Below the pieces are notes generated by a model that was given only the letters and a program-made list of their open reading frames with translations, searched no databases and was not told where the DNA came from. The translations under genes were made by a program, and so were the position numbers. A stretch of DNA of 64,000 bases from Myxococcales bacterium. GTDB lineage: Bacteria; Myxococcota; Myxococcia; Myxococcales; Myxococcaceae. The stretch spans positions 1 through 64,000 of the forward strand of contig JADLDB010000169.1 in NCBI GenBank assembly GCA_020846875.1, given 5' to 3'. Position 1 is the first letter of the stretch. Every line of letters starts with the position of its first letter. Positions 25,202-35,695 of this stretch are shown one piece after another.

Positions 25202-26002
25202 ATGACGAAGAAGACCCTGACGCAAGACGAAGCCACGCAGTTGCTCACCAGCGCCACCACCAAAGGCGTGCTCACTCCGCAGACGCAATCGATGGTGACG
25301 GGCAACCTCGGACCGCTCGTGCTGGCGGGCGCAGCGGGCAAGGACCTGGAGGACCTCGAAGCCTCCGACGTGACGCTGGTCACCGTCCTCATCGACGCGT
25401 CCTCCTCCATCGCCGATCGCCGGCTGGAGGGCGCGGTGCGCGAAGGCCAGAACGCGCTGATCGACGCCTTCTCCGGCGCGAGGGAGCGCGACTCCATCCT
25501 CCTCGCCTGCTGGACCTTCAACGAAGCGGCGAAGGTGCTGCACAGCTACGTGCCGGTGGACGAGGCGACGCGGCTGGACGCGCAGAACTACCGGGGCGGA
25601 GGTGCCACCAGCCTCTACGACACCTGGTGCGACGCGCTCACCGCGAACGTGGCGTACGCGCAGCGGCTGCGGGACGGGGGGACTCCGGCGCGCAGCGTGG
25701 TGGTGATCGTCACCGACGGCGAGGACGTGGGCAGCAAGCGCAACGCGGGCCACTGCGCGAGGCTGTCGAGGGATCTGCTCGCGTCCGAGCTCTTCACCCT
25801 GGCCTTCGTGGGCGTGGGAACCGACGTCGACTTCGAGGCCGTGGCGAAGGCGATGGGCGTGCCGGCGGGCTGCGTCCTCGTGCAGAAGGACGCGACGCCG
25901 TCGGGGCTGCGGCGGGCGTTCCAGTTGGTGAGCCGCTCGGCCATCCGCGCCAGCCAGGGGAAGATCGCGCCGGGCGTGGCGGCGGGTTTCTTCACCACCT
26001 GA
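25202..26002 (+). CDS. TerY-type VWA-domain protein
   Basis: A 266-residue cytoplasmic von Willebrand A protein. A 55-residue helical N-terminal extension precedes the domain. The MIDAS metal site is complete: DASSS at 65-69, Thr in GGGATSLYDT and Asp in TDGEDVGS. Such proteins bind a metal and partner proteins. With the upstream PP2C and zinc-ribbon kinase genes it completes the triad known from comparative genomics as TerY-P, thought to act in phosphorylation-dependent stress signalling. Ten bases separate it from the nicotinamidase-like gene. No terC, terD or other tellurite genes are present nearby. Confidence 0.88.
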   Translation: MTKKTLTQDEATQLLTSATTKGVLTPQTQSMVTGNLGPLVLAGAAGKDLEDLEASDVTLVTVLIDASSSIADRRLEGAVREGQNALIDAFSGARERDSILLACWTFNEAAKVLHSYVPVDEATRLDAQNYRGGGATSLYDTWCDALTANVAYAQRLRDGGTPARSVVVIVTDGEDVGSKRNAGHCARLSRDLLASELFTLAFVGVGTDVDFEAVAKAMGVPAGCVLVQKDATPSGLRRAFQLVSRSAIRASQGKIAPGVAAGFFTT

Positions 26003-26045
26003 CCCGCGGGTCCTCTACGCTCGGCTCCTCGCTGGAGGAGGCTCG

Positions 26046-26942
26046 ATGCGCATCCTCACCAACCCCGGTTCCAACATCGGCGACGACCTGGCGCACTCGC
26101 TGGACGTCGATCTCACCCCGCAGAAGATCGTGGTGGACGGCATCTCGCACGACACGCGCAACGCGATGGACCTCACGCAGGTCGATCGCTGGGTGAAGAA
26201 CGCCAGCCAGCACCCCTTCGTCCAGGGCACCACCGAGGTCGAGTTCACCGAGCACTTCACGCGCCTGGCGAAGAAGGACCCGGAGATCCTGGCGGTGATG
26301 ACGTCGCGGCAGATCATCGGCTCGCACGACGCGGCGGTGGCGGCGGCCGCTGCGCTGAAGTCCGCGGCGGACCCGGCGCTCGAGGCGGCGAAGATCGAAG
26401 TCGTCGACACCACGGTGACGGACGTCGGCGCGGGGCTGGTGACGATGGCGGCGGTCCAGGCGCGCAAGGCGGGCCTCTCTCTGCAGGACACGGCGAAGTT
26501 CTGCCGGGCCTTCGCGCTCGCCGGTCGCAGCGTGATCTCCGTCGCCACGCTGGAGAACTTGATCAAGGGCGGGCGCGCGTCCTTCCTCCAGGGCTGGGTG
26601 GCCAACTTCCTCAACGTGCGGCCGCTGTTGTCCTTCGACAACGGCAAGCCGGTGTCCGTGGCGCGGGTGAGCGCGAAGGCGGATCCGGCCGAGAAGCTGG
26701 ACGAGTGGATGGGCGAGCGGCTCGACAAGGGCCGGGCGGTGTGGCTCGGCATCGCCCACGGCGACGTCGAGGACAAGGCGAAGGCGCTCCTGGCGAGGCT
26801 CAAGGACCGCTACCAGGTGGAGTTCTCCATGGTCCGCGCGCTCTCGCCCAGCATCTACCTGCACGTGGGCCGAGGAGGGCTGGCGCTCTTCATCTACCCG
26901 CTGGACGGGCTGCCTCACCGCCCCGCCGCGCCGAGCGTCTGA
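26046..26942 (+). CDS. DegV family protein
   Basis: A 298-residue protein of the DegV fold, which in other bacteria binds a fatty acid and partners fatty-acid kinase. The start MRILTNPGSNIGDDLA matches the DegV opening, VVDGISHDT is the second conserved block, then a middle VMTSRQIIGSHDAA helix and the KGGRASFLQGWVANFLNVRPLL motif that lines the lipid cavity. GGAGGAGG lies a few bases upstream of the ATG. It follows the VWA gene by 43 bases and may be the last gene of that operon, though a direct link to the triad is not evident. Confidence 0.88.
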   Translation: MRILTNPGSNIGDDLAHSLDVDLTPQKIVVDGISHDTRNAMDLTQVDRWVKNASQHPFVQGTTEVEFTEHFTRLAKKDPEILAVMTSRQIIGSHDAAVAAAAALKSAADPALEAAKIEVVDTTVTDVGAGLVTMAAVQARKAGLSLQDTAKFCRAFALAGRSVISVATLENLIKGGRASFLQGWVANFLNVRPLLSFDNGKPVSVARVSAKADPAEKLDEWMGERLDKGRAVWLGIAHGDVEDKAKALLARLKDRYQVEFSMVRALSPSIYLHVGRGGLALFIYPLDGLPHRPAAPSV

Positions 26943-26979
26943 CCTTGCTTTCCGCACTCGGCTGCCGCATCGGTAGGAC

Positions 26980-28830
26980 ATGAAGAACACCTGGATCCGC
27001 GTCGGGCTGTTCCTCCTCGCACTGGCGGTGGCCGGCTTCCTCTGGTTCCGCGCGCTCTCCACCCAGGCCGCTGAGTCGAAGGTGGTCCCCTACAGCGAGC
27101 TGCTCGGCACCATCGACTCCGGGAAGGTGACGGAGGTGCTGATCGAGCAGGAGCGGGTGGTCGCAAAGCTGAAGGAGAAGTCGGACAAGGGCCGCGAGCA
27201 GACCGTGGTGGCCAGCCGGCTGCCCGACCTCGACGAGCGCGACCTGCTGGCGCGGCTCGAGAAGAACGGCGTCACCTTCTCCGGGCACATCGAGCAGCAG
27301 GGCGGCCTGTGGCCGGCGGTGCTGTCGTCCATCTTCCCGCTGGTGATGTTGTTCATCCTCTTTCGCGCGTGGGGCGGAATGCTGGGCGGCGGGAAGGGCG
27401 CGGGCGCGGCGCGGCCGATGAGCTTCGGGAAGAGTCAGGCGAAGATCTACGACCGCTCCAGCGAGAACAAGACGACCTTCGAGGACGTGGCCGGGGTGGA
27501 CGAGTCCAAGGCCGAGCTGATGGAGGTGGTGAACTTCCTCAAGAGCCCCGCGAAGTACCACGCCGTCGGGGCGCGCGTGCCGAAGGGGGTGCTGTTGGTG
27601 GGCCCGCCGGGCACGGGGAAGACGCTGCTGGCGCGTGCGGTGGCCGGTGAGTCGGGCGTGCCCTTCTTCTCCATGTCCGGCTCGGAGTTCGTCGAGATGT
27701 TCGTGGGCGTGGGCGCCAGCCGGGTGCGCGATCTCTTCGTGCAGGCCAAGGAGCGCGCCCCGTGCATCATCTTCATCGACGAGCTGGACGCGGTGGGGAA
27801 GACGCGCGCCGGCGGAGGCGTGTTCGCGGCCAACGAGGAGCGCGAGCAGACGCTCAACCAGTTGCTGGTGGAGATGGACGGCTTCGACGCCGGCAGCGGG
27901 ATCGTGATCCTGGCCGCCACCAACCGGCCCGAGGTGCTCGACAAGGCGCTCTTGCGCGCAGGGCGCTTCGATCGGACCATCCTCGTCGACCGACCCGACG
28001 TGAAGGGCCGCGAGGCGATCCTCCAGGTACACGCGAAGCGGCGTAAGCTGGAGCCGTCGGTCGACCTCAAGGTGATCGCCCAGCGCACGCCCGGCATGGT
28101 GGGGGCGGACCTCGCCAACGTGGTGAACGAGGCGGCGCTGGCCAGCGCGCGGCGCGACGGCACCTCCGTCGAGGCGAAGGACTTCGAGGAGGCGATCGAT
28201 CGCATCCAGCTCGGCCTCAAGAAGGAAGGCCGGGTGATGAACGACGCCGAGCGCCGCCGGGTGGCCTGGCACGAAGCGGGGCACGCGCTGGTGGCCTTGA
28301 GCGTGAAGCACGCCGATCCGGTGCACCGGGTGACGATCATCCCGCGCTCCATCGGCGCGCTGGGCGCCACGCTGCAGCTCCCCACCGAAGATCGCTACCT
28401 GATGACGCGCGAGGAGCTGGTCGACGCGCTCACTGTGCTGATGGGCGGCCGCACCGCCGAAGAGGTCGTCTTCACCGACGTGTCCACCGGCGCGCAGAAC
28501 GATCTCGAACGGGCCAGCGAGCTGGCGAGGCAGATGGTGTGCCGCTTCGGCATGTCCGAGCTGGGCGCGCAGACCTTCGGGCGGCCGGGCGGGGGGCCGT
28601 TCCTCGGCGGGCCAGTGTCCTTCGAGGAGCGCAACTTCAGCGAGGAGACGGCGAAGCGGATCGACGCCGAGGTGGGGAAGATCCTCGAAGCAGAGCACCG
28701 CCGGGCGAAGGAGCTCCTGGTGGCGAGGCGCCCCGTGCTGGACGCGATCGCCACCCGGCTACTGGAGAAGGAGACCATCGACCGCGAGGAGCTCGAGGCA
28801 CTGGCGAAGGTGGGGTCCACTCCACCGTGA
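26980..28830 (+). CDS. ftsH: ATP-dependent zinc metalloprotease FtsH
   Basis: A 616-residue membrane AAA+ protease that degrades unfolded and regulatory membrane proteins as a hexamer. It has an N-terminal helix (about 7-26), a periplasmic domain and a second helix near residue 105-125. Walker A GPPGTGKT is near 208, Walker [12 protein letters not shown] and arginine-rich second region of homology ([20 protein letters not shown]) follow, and the zinc site HEAGH is at 431-435. The C-terminus is short compared with E. coli. The stop overlaps the GTG of the next gene. Confidence 0.97.
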   Translation: MKNTWIRVGLFLLALAVAGFLWFRALSTQAAESKVVPYSELLGTIDSGKVTEVLIEQERVVAKLKEKSDKGREQTVVASRLPDLDERDLLARLEKNGVTFSGHIEQQGGLWPAVLSSIFPLVMLFILFRAWGGMLGGGKGAGAARPMSFGKSQAKIYDRSSENKTTFEDVAGVDESKAELMEVVNFLKSPAKYHAVGARVPKGVLLVGPPGTGKTLLARAVAGESGVPFFSMSGSEFVEMFVGVGASRVRDLFVQAKERAPCIIFIDELDAVGKTRAGGGVFAANEEREQTLNQLLVEMDGFDAGSGIVILAATNRPEVLDKALLRAGRFDRTILVDRPDVKGREAILQVHAKRRKLEPSVDLKVIAQRTPGMVGADLANVVNEAALASARRDGTSVEAKDFEEAIDRIQLGLKKEGRVMNDAERRRVAWHEAGHALVALSVKHADPVHRVTIIPRSIGALGATLQLPTEDRYLMTREELVDALTVLMGGRTAEEVVFTDVSTGAQNDLERASELARQMVCRFGMSELGAQTFGRPGGGPFLGGPVSFEERNFSEETAKRIDAEVGKILEAEHRRAKELLVARRPVLDAIATRLLEKETIDREELEALAKVGSTPP

Positions 28831-30242
28831 CGCACGCGCGCCAGGTCGTCTGGGACGACGGGGCGGCGGCGGCGGTGGGCACCCTGCTCGCGAAGGCGAA
28901 CGGGCGCAGGACGGCGCGGCTGCTCGACGCAGCGGACGTGCGTGCCTGCGTGGAGGGGGCGCTGGCGGGCTCCCTGGGGTTCTCCTGGCGGCACGGCGGA
29001 GAGGTGGATGACGCGCGGGAGTTCACCTCGGTGGTGCTGGCCGTGGCGGGGCCCGAGGACGTGACGGTGGGGGTGGTGGCCGCGCGCGCCAAAGCGGTGA
29101 CGCCGGGGCGCGCCTGGTCGGAGCTGGAGCCGTGGGTGCGGTTCAACGACGCGGCCAACGTCCCGCGGTGCCTCGCCTGGGCCGGCCGGCGCCGGAGCGA
29201 TCGCGCGCACCTCTCGTACGTGAAGCCGAAGCGCCCCACCGCGGCGTCGCGCGAGGCGTTGCTGGAGGAGGTGCTGGCCCACCCGGACGACGACGCGCCG
29301 CGGCTGGTCTACGCGGACTGGCTGGGCGATCGCGGCGATCCGCGCGGTGAGCTGATCTCGGTGCAGTGCGAGCTGGACAAGACGCGCGATCCCGATCGCT
29401 TCCTCGAGCTGGAGGCGCGGCAGGTGGCGCTCCTGTCCGCGCACGGCGCCGAGTGGGTGGGGCCGCTGGCGCAGGAGACGCTGCAGGTGCAGCTCCGGCG
29501 CGGCTTCGTCGAGCAGGTGACGGTGCTGGACGCGGGGGCGTTGGCAGCCGTGGGCGTGCTCTTCGAGCGCGAGCCGGTGCGCAGCCTCACCTTCGCCTCG
29601 ACGCGCGGACTCGACGTGCCGCGCCTGGCGGCGGCGCCGTGGCTGGAGCGGATCGACGCGCTGGGCCTGCGCGCGGCGCACCGGGAGGTGGGGCTGACGG
29701 CGGATGAGGTGGGCGCGCTGCTCGAGTCCCGCTACCTGAGGAAGTTGTCTTCCTTCGCGCTGCGCGGACATCGCCTCGCGGACGTCGGCGCGCTGGTGCT
29801 GGCGGCCAACGTGCCGTGGGCCCTCCCGTCCCTGACCGCGCTGATCGTCGAGCAGGACGAGGTGTCGGAGGTGGGCGCGCAAGGGCTGGCCTCGACGCGG
29901 TGGCTGGGGGCGCTGGACACGCTGTCGCTCGCGGATAACCGGCTGGGAGAAGGTGGCACGGAGGTGATCGCCTTCGCGCGGCGCCCGGGGCAGTTGGTGT
30001 CGCTCGATCTGTCCGGGAACGCGATGGGCACCGGGGGCGCGCTGGCGCTGGCGCAGGCGCCGCGGCTGGCGACGCTCAAGGCGCTGCGGCTGGTGCGCAA
30101 CCGGATCGGCGCGAAGGGCGTGGAGGCGCTGCTCGAGTCGCCGTTCCTGAAAGGGCTGGAGGTCCTCGCGCTCGACGGCAACCCGATGGGCCAGGCGCTG
30201 CGGCGGAGAGTCGAGGGGCGTTCGCGACGCGCGTCACAGTAG
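28827..30242 (+). CDS. Repeat-companion domain protein with leucine-rich repeats
   Basis: A 471-residue protein starting at GTG 28827, overlapping the ftsH stop. Residues about 135-185 contain LLEEVLAHPDDDAPRLVYADW and GDRGDPRGELI, the short repeat-companion domain (TIGR02996-like) found in myxobacterial and planctomycete repeat proteins. Beyond it are ribonuclease-inhibitor-like leucine-rich repeats (LSSFALRGHRLADVGA, LSLADNRLGEGG, LDLSGNAMGTGGA, LRLVRNRIGAKG). The repeats suggest protein binding. No signal peptide is seen. The translational coupling to ftsH may be accidental. Confidence 0.85.
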   Translation: MTHARQVVWDDGAAAAVGTLLAKANGRRTARLLDAADVRACVEGALAGSLGFSWRHGGEVDDAREFTSVVLAVAGPEDVTVGVVAARAKAVTPGRAWSELEPWVRFNDAANVPRCLAWAGRRRSDRAHLSYVKPKRPTAASREALLEEVLAHPDDDAPRLVYADWLGDRGDPRGELISVQCELDKTRDPDRFLELEARQVALLSAHGAEWVGPLAQETLQVQLRRGFVEQVTVLDAGALAAVGVLFEREPVRSLTFASTRGLDVPRLAAAPWLERIDALGLRAAHREVGLTADEVGALLESRYLRKLSSFALRGHRLADVGALVLAANVPWALPSLTALIVEQDEVSEVGAQGLASTRWLGALDTLSLADNRLGEGGTEVIAFARRPGQLVSLDLSGNAMGTGGALALAQAPRLATLKALRLVRNRIGAKGVEALLESPFLKGLEVLALDGNPMGQALRRRVEGRSRRASQ

Positions 30243-30384
30243 CGTTGCCAGTCGGCTGGCGTGTTTGCATCCCACTGTGGGCCGAAAAGGCGGACTGCGC
30301 GCCTAGCCGAGGCATTGACACCGGAGCAAAAAAACATGCAACACGTTCGCTCGCCGTTTCCTCGTCGTGATGGGAGAGCGAACG

Positions 30385-31188
30385 ATGCTGGTCGGACGAT
30401 TGGCCGGAGTGGTGCTGGTGCTATCAGCTGCGGTGGCAGTCGCGGAGGGCGAGTGGTGGGACGCCGAGCCGGTCACCATCACCTTCGACACAGAGAACGG
30501 CGGCGTGATCTTCGATGCTTCAGGTACGAAGGCGCAGTTCCCGGTGCCCGCGTCGCCGCGGGCCTTCGAGAGCCAGGACGCGTTCGTCGAGTTCCTGAAG
30601 ACCCGCATGAACGCCGAGGTCGTCGAAGAGAATGGCGAGACACTCGGCTACACGATGAGGGGCAGCCTGATCGGAGACGCCTACTGGATGACCGAGCTCG
30701 GGGACGCCGTGCGCGTGAGTTGCGACTTCATCGGGGACTACCTGGTGGGTGAATTCGGCTATGTCGAGGTTGCTGGAGAGCGCGTGTACATCGAACGGAA
30801 GCCGTGCTGGGAGGAGGCCACCGAGTACCTCACGGGAGTTCGGCGCGGCACCATTGCTCTCGCTGGCGCAGGCGGCGGCTGCTCGAGCGGCGGCTTCTGC
30901 ATCGCCAACGCGACCTGGTCCGGCTTCTTCCCCTTCATGTATCGTGCTTGGGGATCGAGCACCTTTCAGGCGCGCAGCCAGTTCACCTGCAGAGGCAATC
31001 CGTTCATTCCGTGGATGCTCCAGTGCACTGGGCTGCCCACTTCCCCCAACGTGCTTAGCGCTTCTGGTGGGCTGGTGGCGCCTCTTGGGGGTTTGGTTCT
31101 GTCCTGCCCCGGGTGTCGCCGCACCGTGAGTGGCACCAACGTGCTCCGCGTGGACGCAGAATTCGTCGAGTGGTGTGGGTCCCGGTAG
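30385..31188 (+). CDS. Secreted hypothetical protein, possibly frameshifted at its end
   Basis: A 267-residue protein from ATG 30385, chosen because GGGAGAG lies six bases ahead. The signal peptide MLVGRLAGVVLVLSAAVAVAE is clear. The mature part is neutral, has about nine Cys and a Gly/Ser-rich middle (AGAGGGCSSGGFC). No family is recognised. A perfect TTGACA at 30315-30320 upstream may be a -35 element, though no good -10 follows. Composition is less GC-rich than most neighbours. A compatible reading frame continues 48 residues past the stop in another phase (see findings), so the end may be altered. Confidence 0.7.
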   Translation: MLVGRLAGVVLVLSAAVAVAEGEWWDAEPVTITFDTENGGVIFDASGTKAQFPVPASPRAFESQDAFVEFLKTRMNAEVVEENGETLGYTMRGSLIGDAYWMTELGDAVRVSCDFIGDYLVGEFGYVEVAGERVYIERKPCWEEATEYLTGVRRGTIALAGAGGGCSSGGFCIANATWSGFFPFMYRAWGSSTFQARSQFTCRGNPFIPWMLQCTGLPTSPNVLSASGGLVAPLGGLVLSCPGCRRTVSGTNVLRVDAEFVEWCGSR

Positions 31189-31337
31189 CCCTGGGGGCAT
31201 CGTCTACAGCGCGTCTGGCGTCTGCGGATCCAGCATGGGAACGCTCAGTGTTTCGCCCCCTGAGATTACGTTTGCTCGCTCCAATGAGCCGACATCTGTC
31301 GGCGGCACGGTGTGCAGGGCAGGAGGATTCTAGGCGG

Positions 31338-32315
31338 ATGACCCGCGCGTGGACTGCAGTCGTATTGCTGGTACTCGCTGGCTGCGGCGCCGGCACCGAA
31401 CCGGTCGACTGCAGTTCCACGCAAGGTTGGTCGGACGATGCTGTGTCGCTGCTGACCGTTGAGGAGGCTCCCCTGACGTCTCTTCGGCCCAAGGGCTACG
31501 GAGTAAGTGCTCGGCTCGGCGTGCCTGCTGTGTGGACAGCACAACGTGTGCCCGTTCCAGCGGTCGTGATTTCCAGCGGCAGCCTCAGGTTCCCGGTTTC
31601 TGTCGAGTCGGTCGCGTCCGATGGCGGGTTTGCCCCGTTCCAATTCCAGGTCTTGCTCGATGGCGAGCCGTGGCCCGCGACCCTGGTGCAAGATGGCGGT
31701 ACGGTTGTGCGGCCACTTGCCGCAGCAAACGGGATCGCGGATTTCGAGGTGAACATTCCGGCGCCGGTCGAAGCGGGTGCGCACGATCTCGTAGCGATCA
31801 CTGCTCGCGAAAAGCCCGTAGGGGTGCTCGGCTTGGCACAGGCCTGGGTGTTCAACAGCACCGCCATCGTGCCACCTGGCGCCGCCGTGAGTGGGCGAGC
31901 GGTTGCCAGGACGGGCAACGGCAGCCAGGTCGTCACTTCGGACGGCGGAATTGTCGCCCTGCCGAACAGCCACGTTCCTGCCGGCGGTCGCTTCTCCTGG
32001 GTGGCGCACCTCGAGGAGGACTCCGAAGAAGCGAGGACCACTTGCGTTGGCACGGTTCGCCGCTACCGTCTCATCGCGACGTTGGATTGCGCTCTGCTTC
32101 CCTTCGCAGGAGGTGAATTTCACCTCGATGTGGAAGCTCCAGTTGGAGGCGCGATTGAGGTTCCTTTCGAGCTGGACGGGCTTCCCACGAGCGCAGGCCA
32201 CTCCGTGGTGATTCTCCTTCAGCTCAACCCGGGCTACTTCCAGGCAAGACCGGATGGAACGACGACGCCGTGGTTCTTTCCCCTCGTCGGCGAAGTCGGC
32301 TCGACGTGGTGGTGA
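31338..32315 (+). CDS. Hypothetical lipoprotein
   Basis: A 325-residue protein from ATG 31338 with a lipoprotein signal ending LVLAGC near residue 16. The mature part is beta-rich with Ig-like patterns (FPVSVESVASDGGF, PFQFQVLLDGEPW, DFEVNIPAPVEAG) suggesting two sandwich domains. No catalytic motif is seen. It ends in STWW. It lies 150 bases behind the secreted hypothetical gene, with comparably lower GC and less biased codon use, so both may be recent additions. Function unknown. Confidence 0.72.
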   Translation: MTRAWTAVVLLVLAGCGAGTEPVDCSSTQGWSDDAVSLLTVEEAPLTSLRPKGYGVSARLGVPAVWTAQRVPVPAVVISSGSLRFPVSVESVASDGGFAPFQFQVLLDGEPWPATLVQDGGTVVRPLAAANGIADFEVNIPAPVEAGAHDLVAITAREKPVGVLGLAQAWVFNSTAIVPPGAAVSGRAVARTGNGSQVVTSDGGIVALPNSHVPAGGRFSWVAHLEEDSEEARTTCVGTVRRYRLIATLDCALLPFAGGEFHLDVEAPVGGAIEVPFELDGLPTSAGHSVVILLQLNPGYFQARPDGTTTPWFFPLVGEVGSTWW

Positions 32316-32382
32316 GAATGGGCCGCTGAAGACTCGGGCGCGATTCGTTGCGGATTGCACTGCGGCCTGCGAGCGTCTCGCC

Positions 32383-32811
32383 ATGACGTCTCGATTCCTC
32401 ATCCTCGCCCTCGCTGCCGGTGGCTTCCTCGCGTGCTCCTCGGGGACGAACACCGGCACGAAGTGCACCAGCGCCTCCCAGTGCTACCCCGGCCTCGACG
32501 CCGGCGCGCTCTCTGGACCGGCGGTGTGCCTCGACAAGGCGCCCGAGGGCTACTGCACGCACGAGTGCGCCACCGACGCGGACTGCTGCGCGCTGCCCGG
32601 CGAGTGCCAGCCCGGCTTCAAGCAGGTGTGCTCGCCCTTCGAGTCCACCGGGAAGAACTACTGCTTCCTCTCGTGCGAGACCGCGGACATCGCCGCCTCC
32701 GACGCCGGCATCACCGACGCCAACGCGTATTGCGCGAGGTTCAGCGCGCAGAGCTTCACCTGCCGGTCCACCGGTGGCGGCTCGGCCAACCGCAAAGTCT
32801 GTTTCCCGTAA
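32383..32811 (+). CDS. Small Cys-rich lipoprotein
   Basis: A 142-residue protein with signal MTSRFLILALAAGGFLAC, then about 12 cysteines spaced in a pattern such as CTSASQCYPG, CTHECATDADCCALPGEC and CSPFES. This is the disulfide-rich extracellular lipoprotein style common in myxobacteria. No named domain is recognised. It is followed 54 bases later by glnS, probably an independent transcript. The ATG at 32383 follows directly on the natural signal peptide. Confidence 0.78.
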   Translation: MTSRFLILALAAGGFLACSSGTNTGTKCTSASQCYPGLDAGALSGPAVCLDKAPEGYCTHECATDADCCALPGECQPGFKQVCSPFESTGKNYCFLSCETADIAASDAGITDANAYCARFSAQSFTCRSTGGGSANRKVCFP

Positions 32812-32865
32812 GGTCCTGCGTCAGGAGCGGCTATACGAGGGCCGCCAACCGAAGGGACCCACGCC

Positions 32866-34542
<1,677 letters not shown>

Positions 34543-34630
34543 GTCCCTCGCGGCGGCAGGAACGTTCGCAAGGCAACGAGCAGTGCCCCGACGCTGAACC
34601 GGCTCCAGCTGAGCTGGCCGCCGCCAGTTT

Positions 34631-34647
34631 CTTGTCACCGTGACAAG
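34631..34647. promoter_or_regulatory. Perfect 17-base palindrome, candidate operator upstream of pip
   Basis: CTTGTCACCGTGACAAG is an 8-base perfect inverted repeat around a single central C. It lies 71 bases before the pip start in the glnS-pip intergenic region. TTGTCA inside it resembles a -35 element, so a bound repressor could block RNA polymerase. The regulator is unknown. Confidence 0.5.
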
Positions 34648-34717
34648 GCTGCCGTGCTCAGGGGGTGCACGCGGCCCCATGCGCGGATGGCACCTCCCGT
34701 GCTAGCCCCTCGGCTCC

Positions 34718-35692
34718 ATGACGCCGACGCCCCGCCGAGAGCTGTACCCGCCGATCGAGCCGTACCGCACCGGCCGGCTCCCCGTGTCGCACGGCCACGA
34801 GCTCTACTTCGAGGAGTCGGGCAACCCGCAGGGCAAGGCGGCCGTGTTCCTCCACGGGGGCCCCGGCGGCGGCACCGAGGGCAAGCAGCGCCGCTTCTGG
34901 GATCCGCAGGCGTACCGGATCGTCCTCTTCGATCAGCGCGGCTGCGGCAAGTCGACGCCCTTCGCCTCCCTCGAGCACAACACCACCTGGGACCTGGTCG
35001 ACGACCTCGAGGCCCTGCGCAAGCACCTGGGCCTCGAGCGCTGGCAGGTCTTCGGCGGCTCCTGGGGCTCCACGCTGGCGCTGGCCTACGCGCAGACGCA
35101 CCCGGAGCGGGTCACCGAGCTGGTGCTGCGCGGCATCTTCCTGTTGCGCAAGTGGGAGATCGACTGGTTCTACCAGGACGGCACCAGCCACCTCTTCCCC
35201 GACGCGTGGGAGCCGTACCTGGCGGAGATCCCCGAGGCCGAGCGCGGTGACCTGGTGGCCGCCTACTACCGGCGCCTCACCAGCCCGGACGAGAGGGTGC
35301 GCCTGTCCGCCGCGAAGGCCTGGAGCACCTGGGAAGCGAAGACCAGCTACCTGTTGATCAACGAGGCGTACGTCGCCAGGGCCGGCGAGGATCAGTTCGC
35401 CACCGCCTTCGCCCGCATCGAGTGCCACTACTTCATGAACGGCGGGTGGGTGACGGGCGATCGCTCGCTGCTCGCGCCGAAGAACGTGGAGCGGATGCGG
35501 AAGATCCCCGGCGTCATCGTCCAGGGCCGCTACGACGTGGTCTGCCCCATGGAGTCCGCCTGGGCCCTGCACCGCGCCTGGCCCGAAGCCGACCTGCGCG
35601 TCACCCCCGACGCGGGCCACTCCGCCTTCGAGCCCGGCAACGTCCACGAGCTCGTCTCCGCCACCGATCGCTACAGGTCGTCCCCGAGGTAA
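34718..35692 (+). CDS. pip: Proline iminopeptidase
   Basis: A 324-residue alpha/beta hydrolase of peptidase family S33 that removes N-terminal proline. HGGPGGGTEG forms the oxyanion loop, the nucleophile Ser 115 lies in GGSWGSTLALAY, the Asp is in GRYDVVCP and the His in DAGHSAFEPG. Length and the two-domain cap region (WSTWEAKTSYLL) match the family well. No signal peptide is present, so it is cytoplasmic. It is coupled to the downstream protease gene, which starts three bases after its stop, suggesting a joint role in protein feeding. A palindromic site lies upstream. Confidence 0.94.
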   Translation: MTPTPRRELYPPIEPYRTGRLPVSHGHELYFEESGNPQGKAAVFLHGGPGGGTEGKQRRFWDPQAYRIVLFDQRGCGKSTPFASLEHNTTWDLVDDLEALRKHLGLERWQVFGGSWGSTLALAYAQTHPERVTELVLRGIFLLRKWEIDWFYQDGTSHLFPDAWEPYLAEIPEAERGDLVAAYYRRLTSPDERVRLSAAKAWSTWEAKTSYLLINEAYVARAGEDQFATAFARIECHYFMNGGWVTGDRSLLAPKNVERMRKIPGVIVQGRYDVVCPMESAWALHRAWPEADLRVTPDAGHSAFEPGNVHELVSATDRYRSSPR

Positions 35693-35695
35693 TCC

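Noticed and set aside
20245-26002. Tellurite-resistance ter operon
   Set aside because: Only the TerY-type VWA with kinase and phosphatase is found. No TerC, TerD, TerB or TerZ homologue is visible.
26890-28698. Antisense 602-codon frame opposite ftsH
   Set aside because: Low-complexity His/Arg/Leu composition, no domain, and the plus strand encodes an unmistakable FtsH.
30255-30275. Possible sigma54 promoter (TGGCGTGTTTGCAT)
   Set aside because: Spacing between GG and GC is 7 rather than the required 10 bases.
31113-31337. Extended N-terminus of the 31338 lipoprotein
   Set aside because: It would overlap the end of the upstream gene and put 75 residues before an otherwise normal lipoprotein signal.
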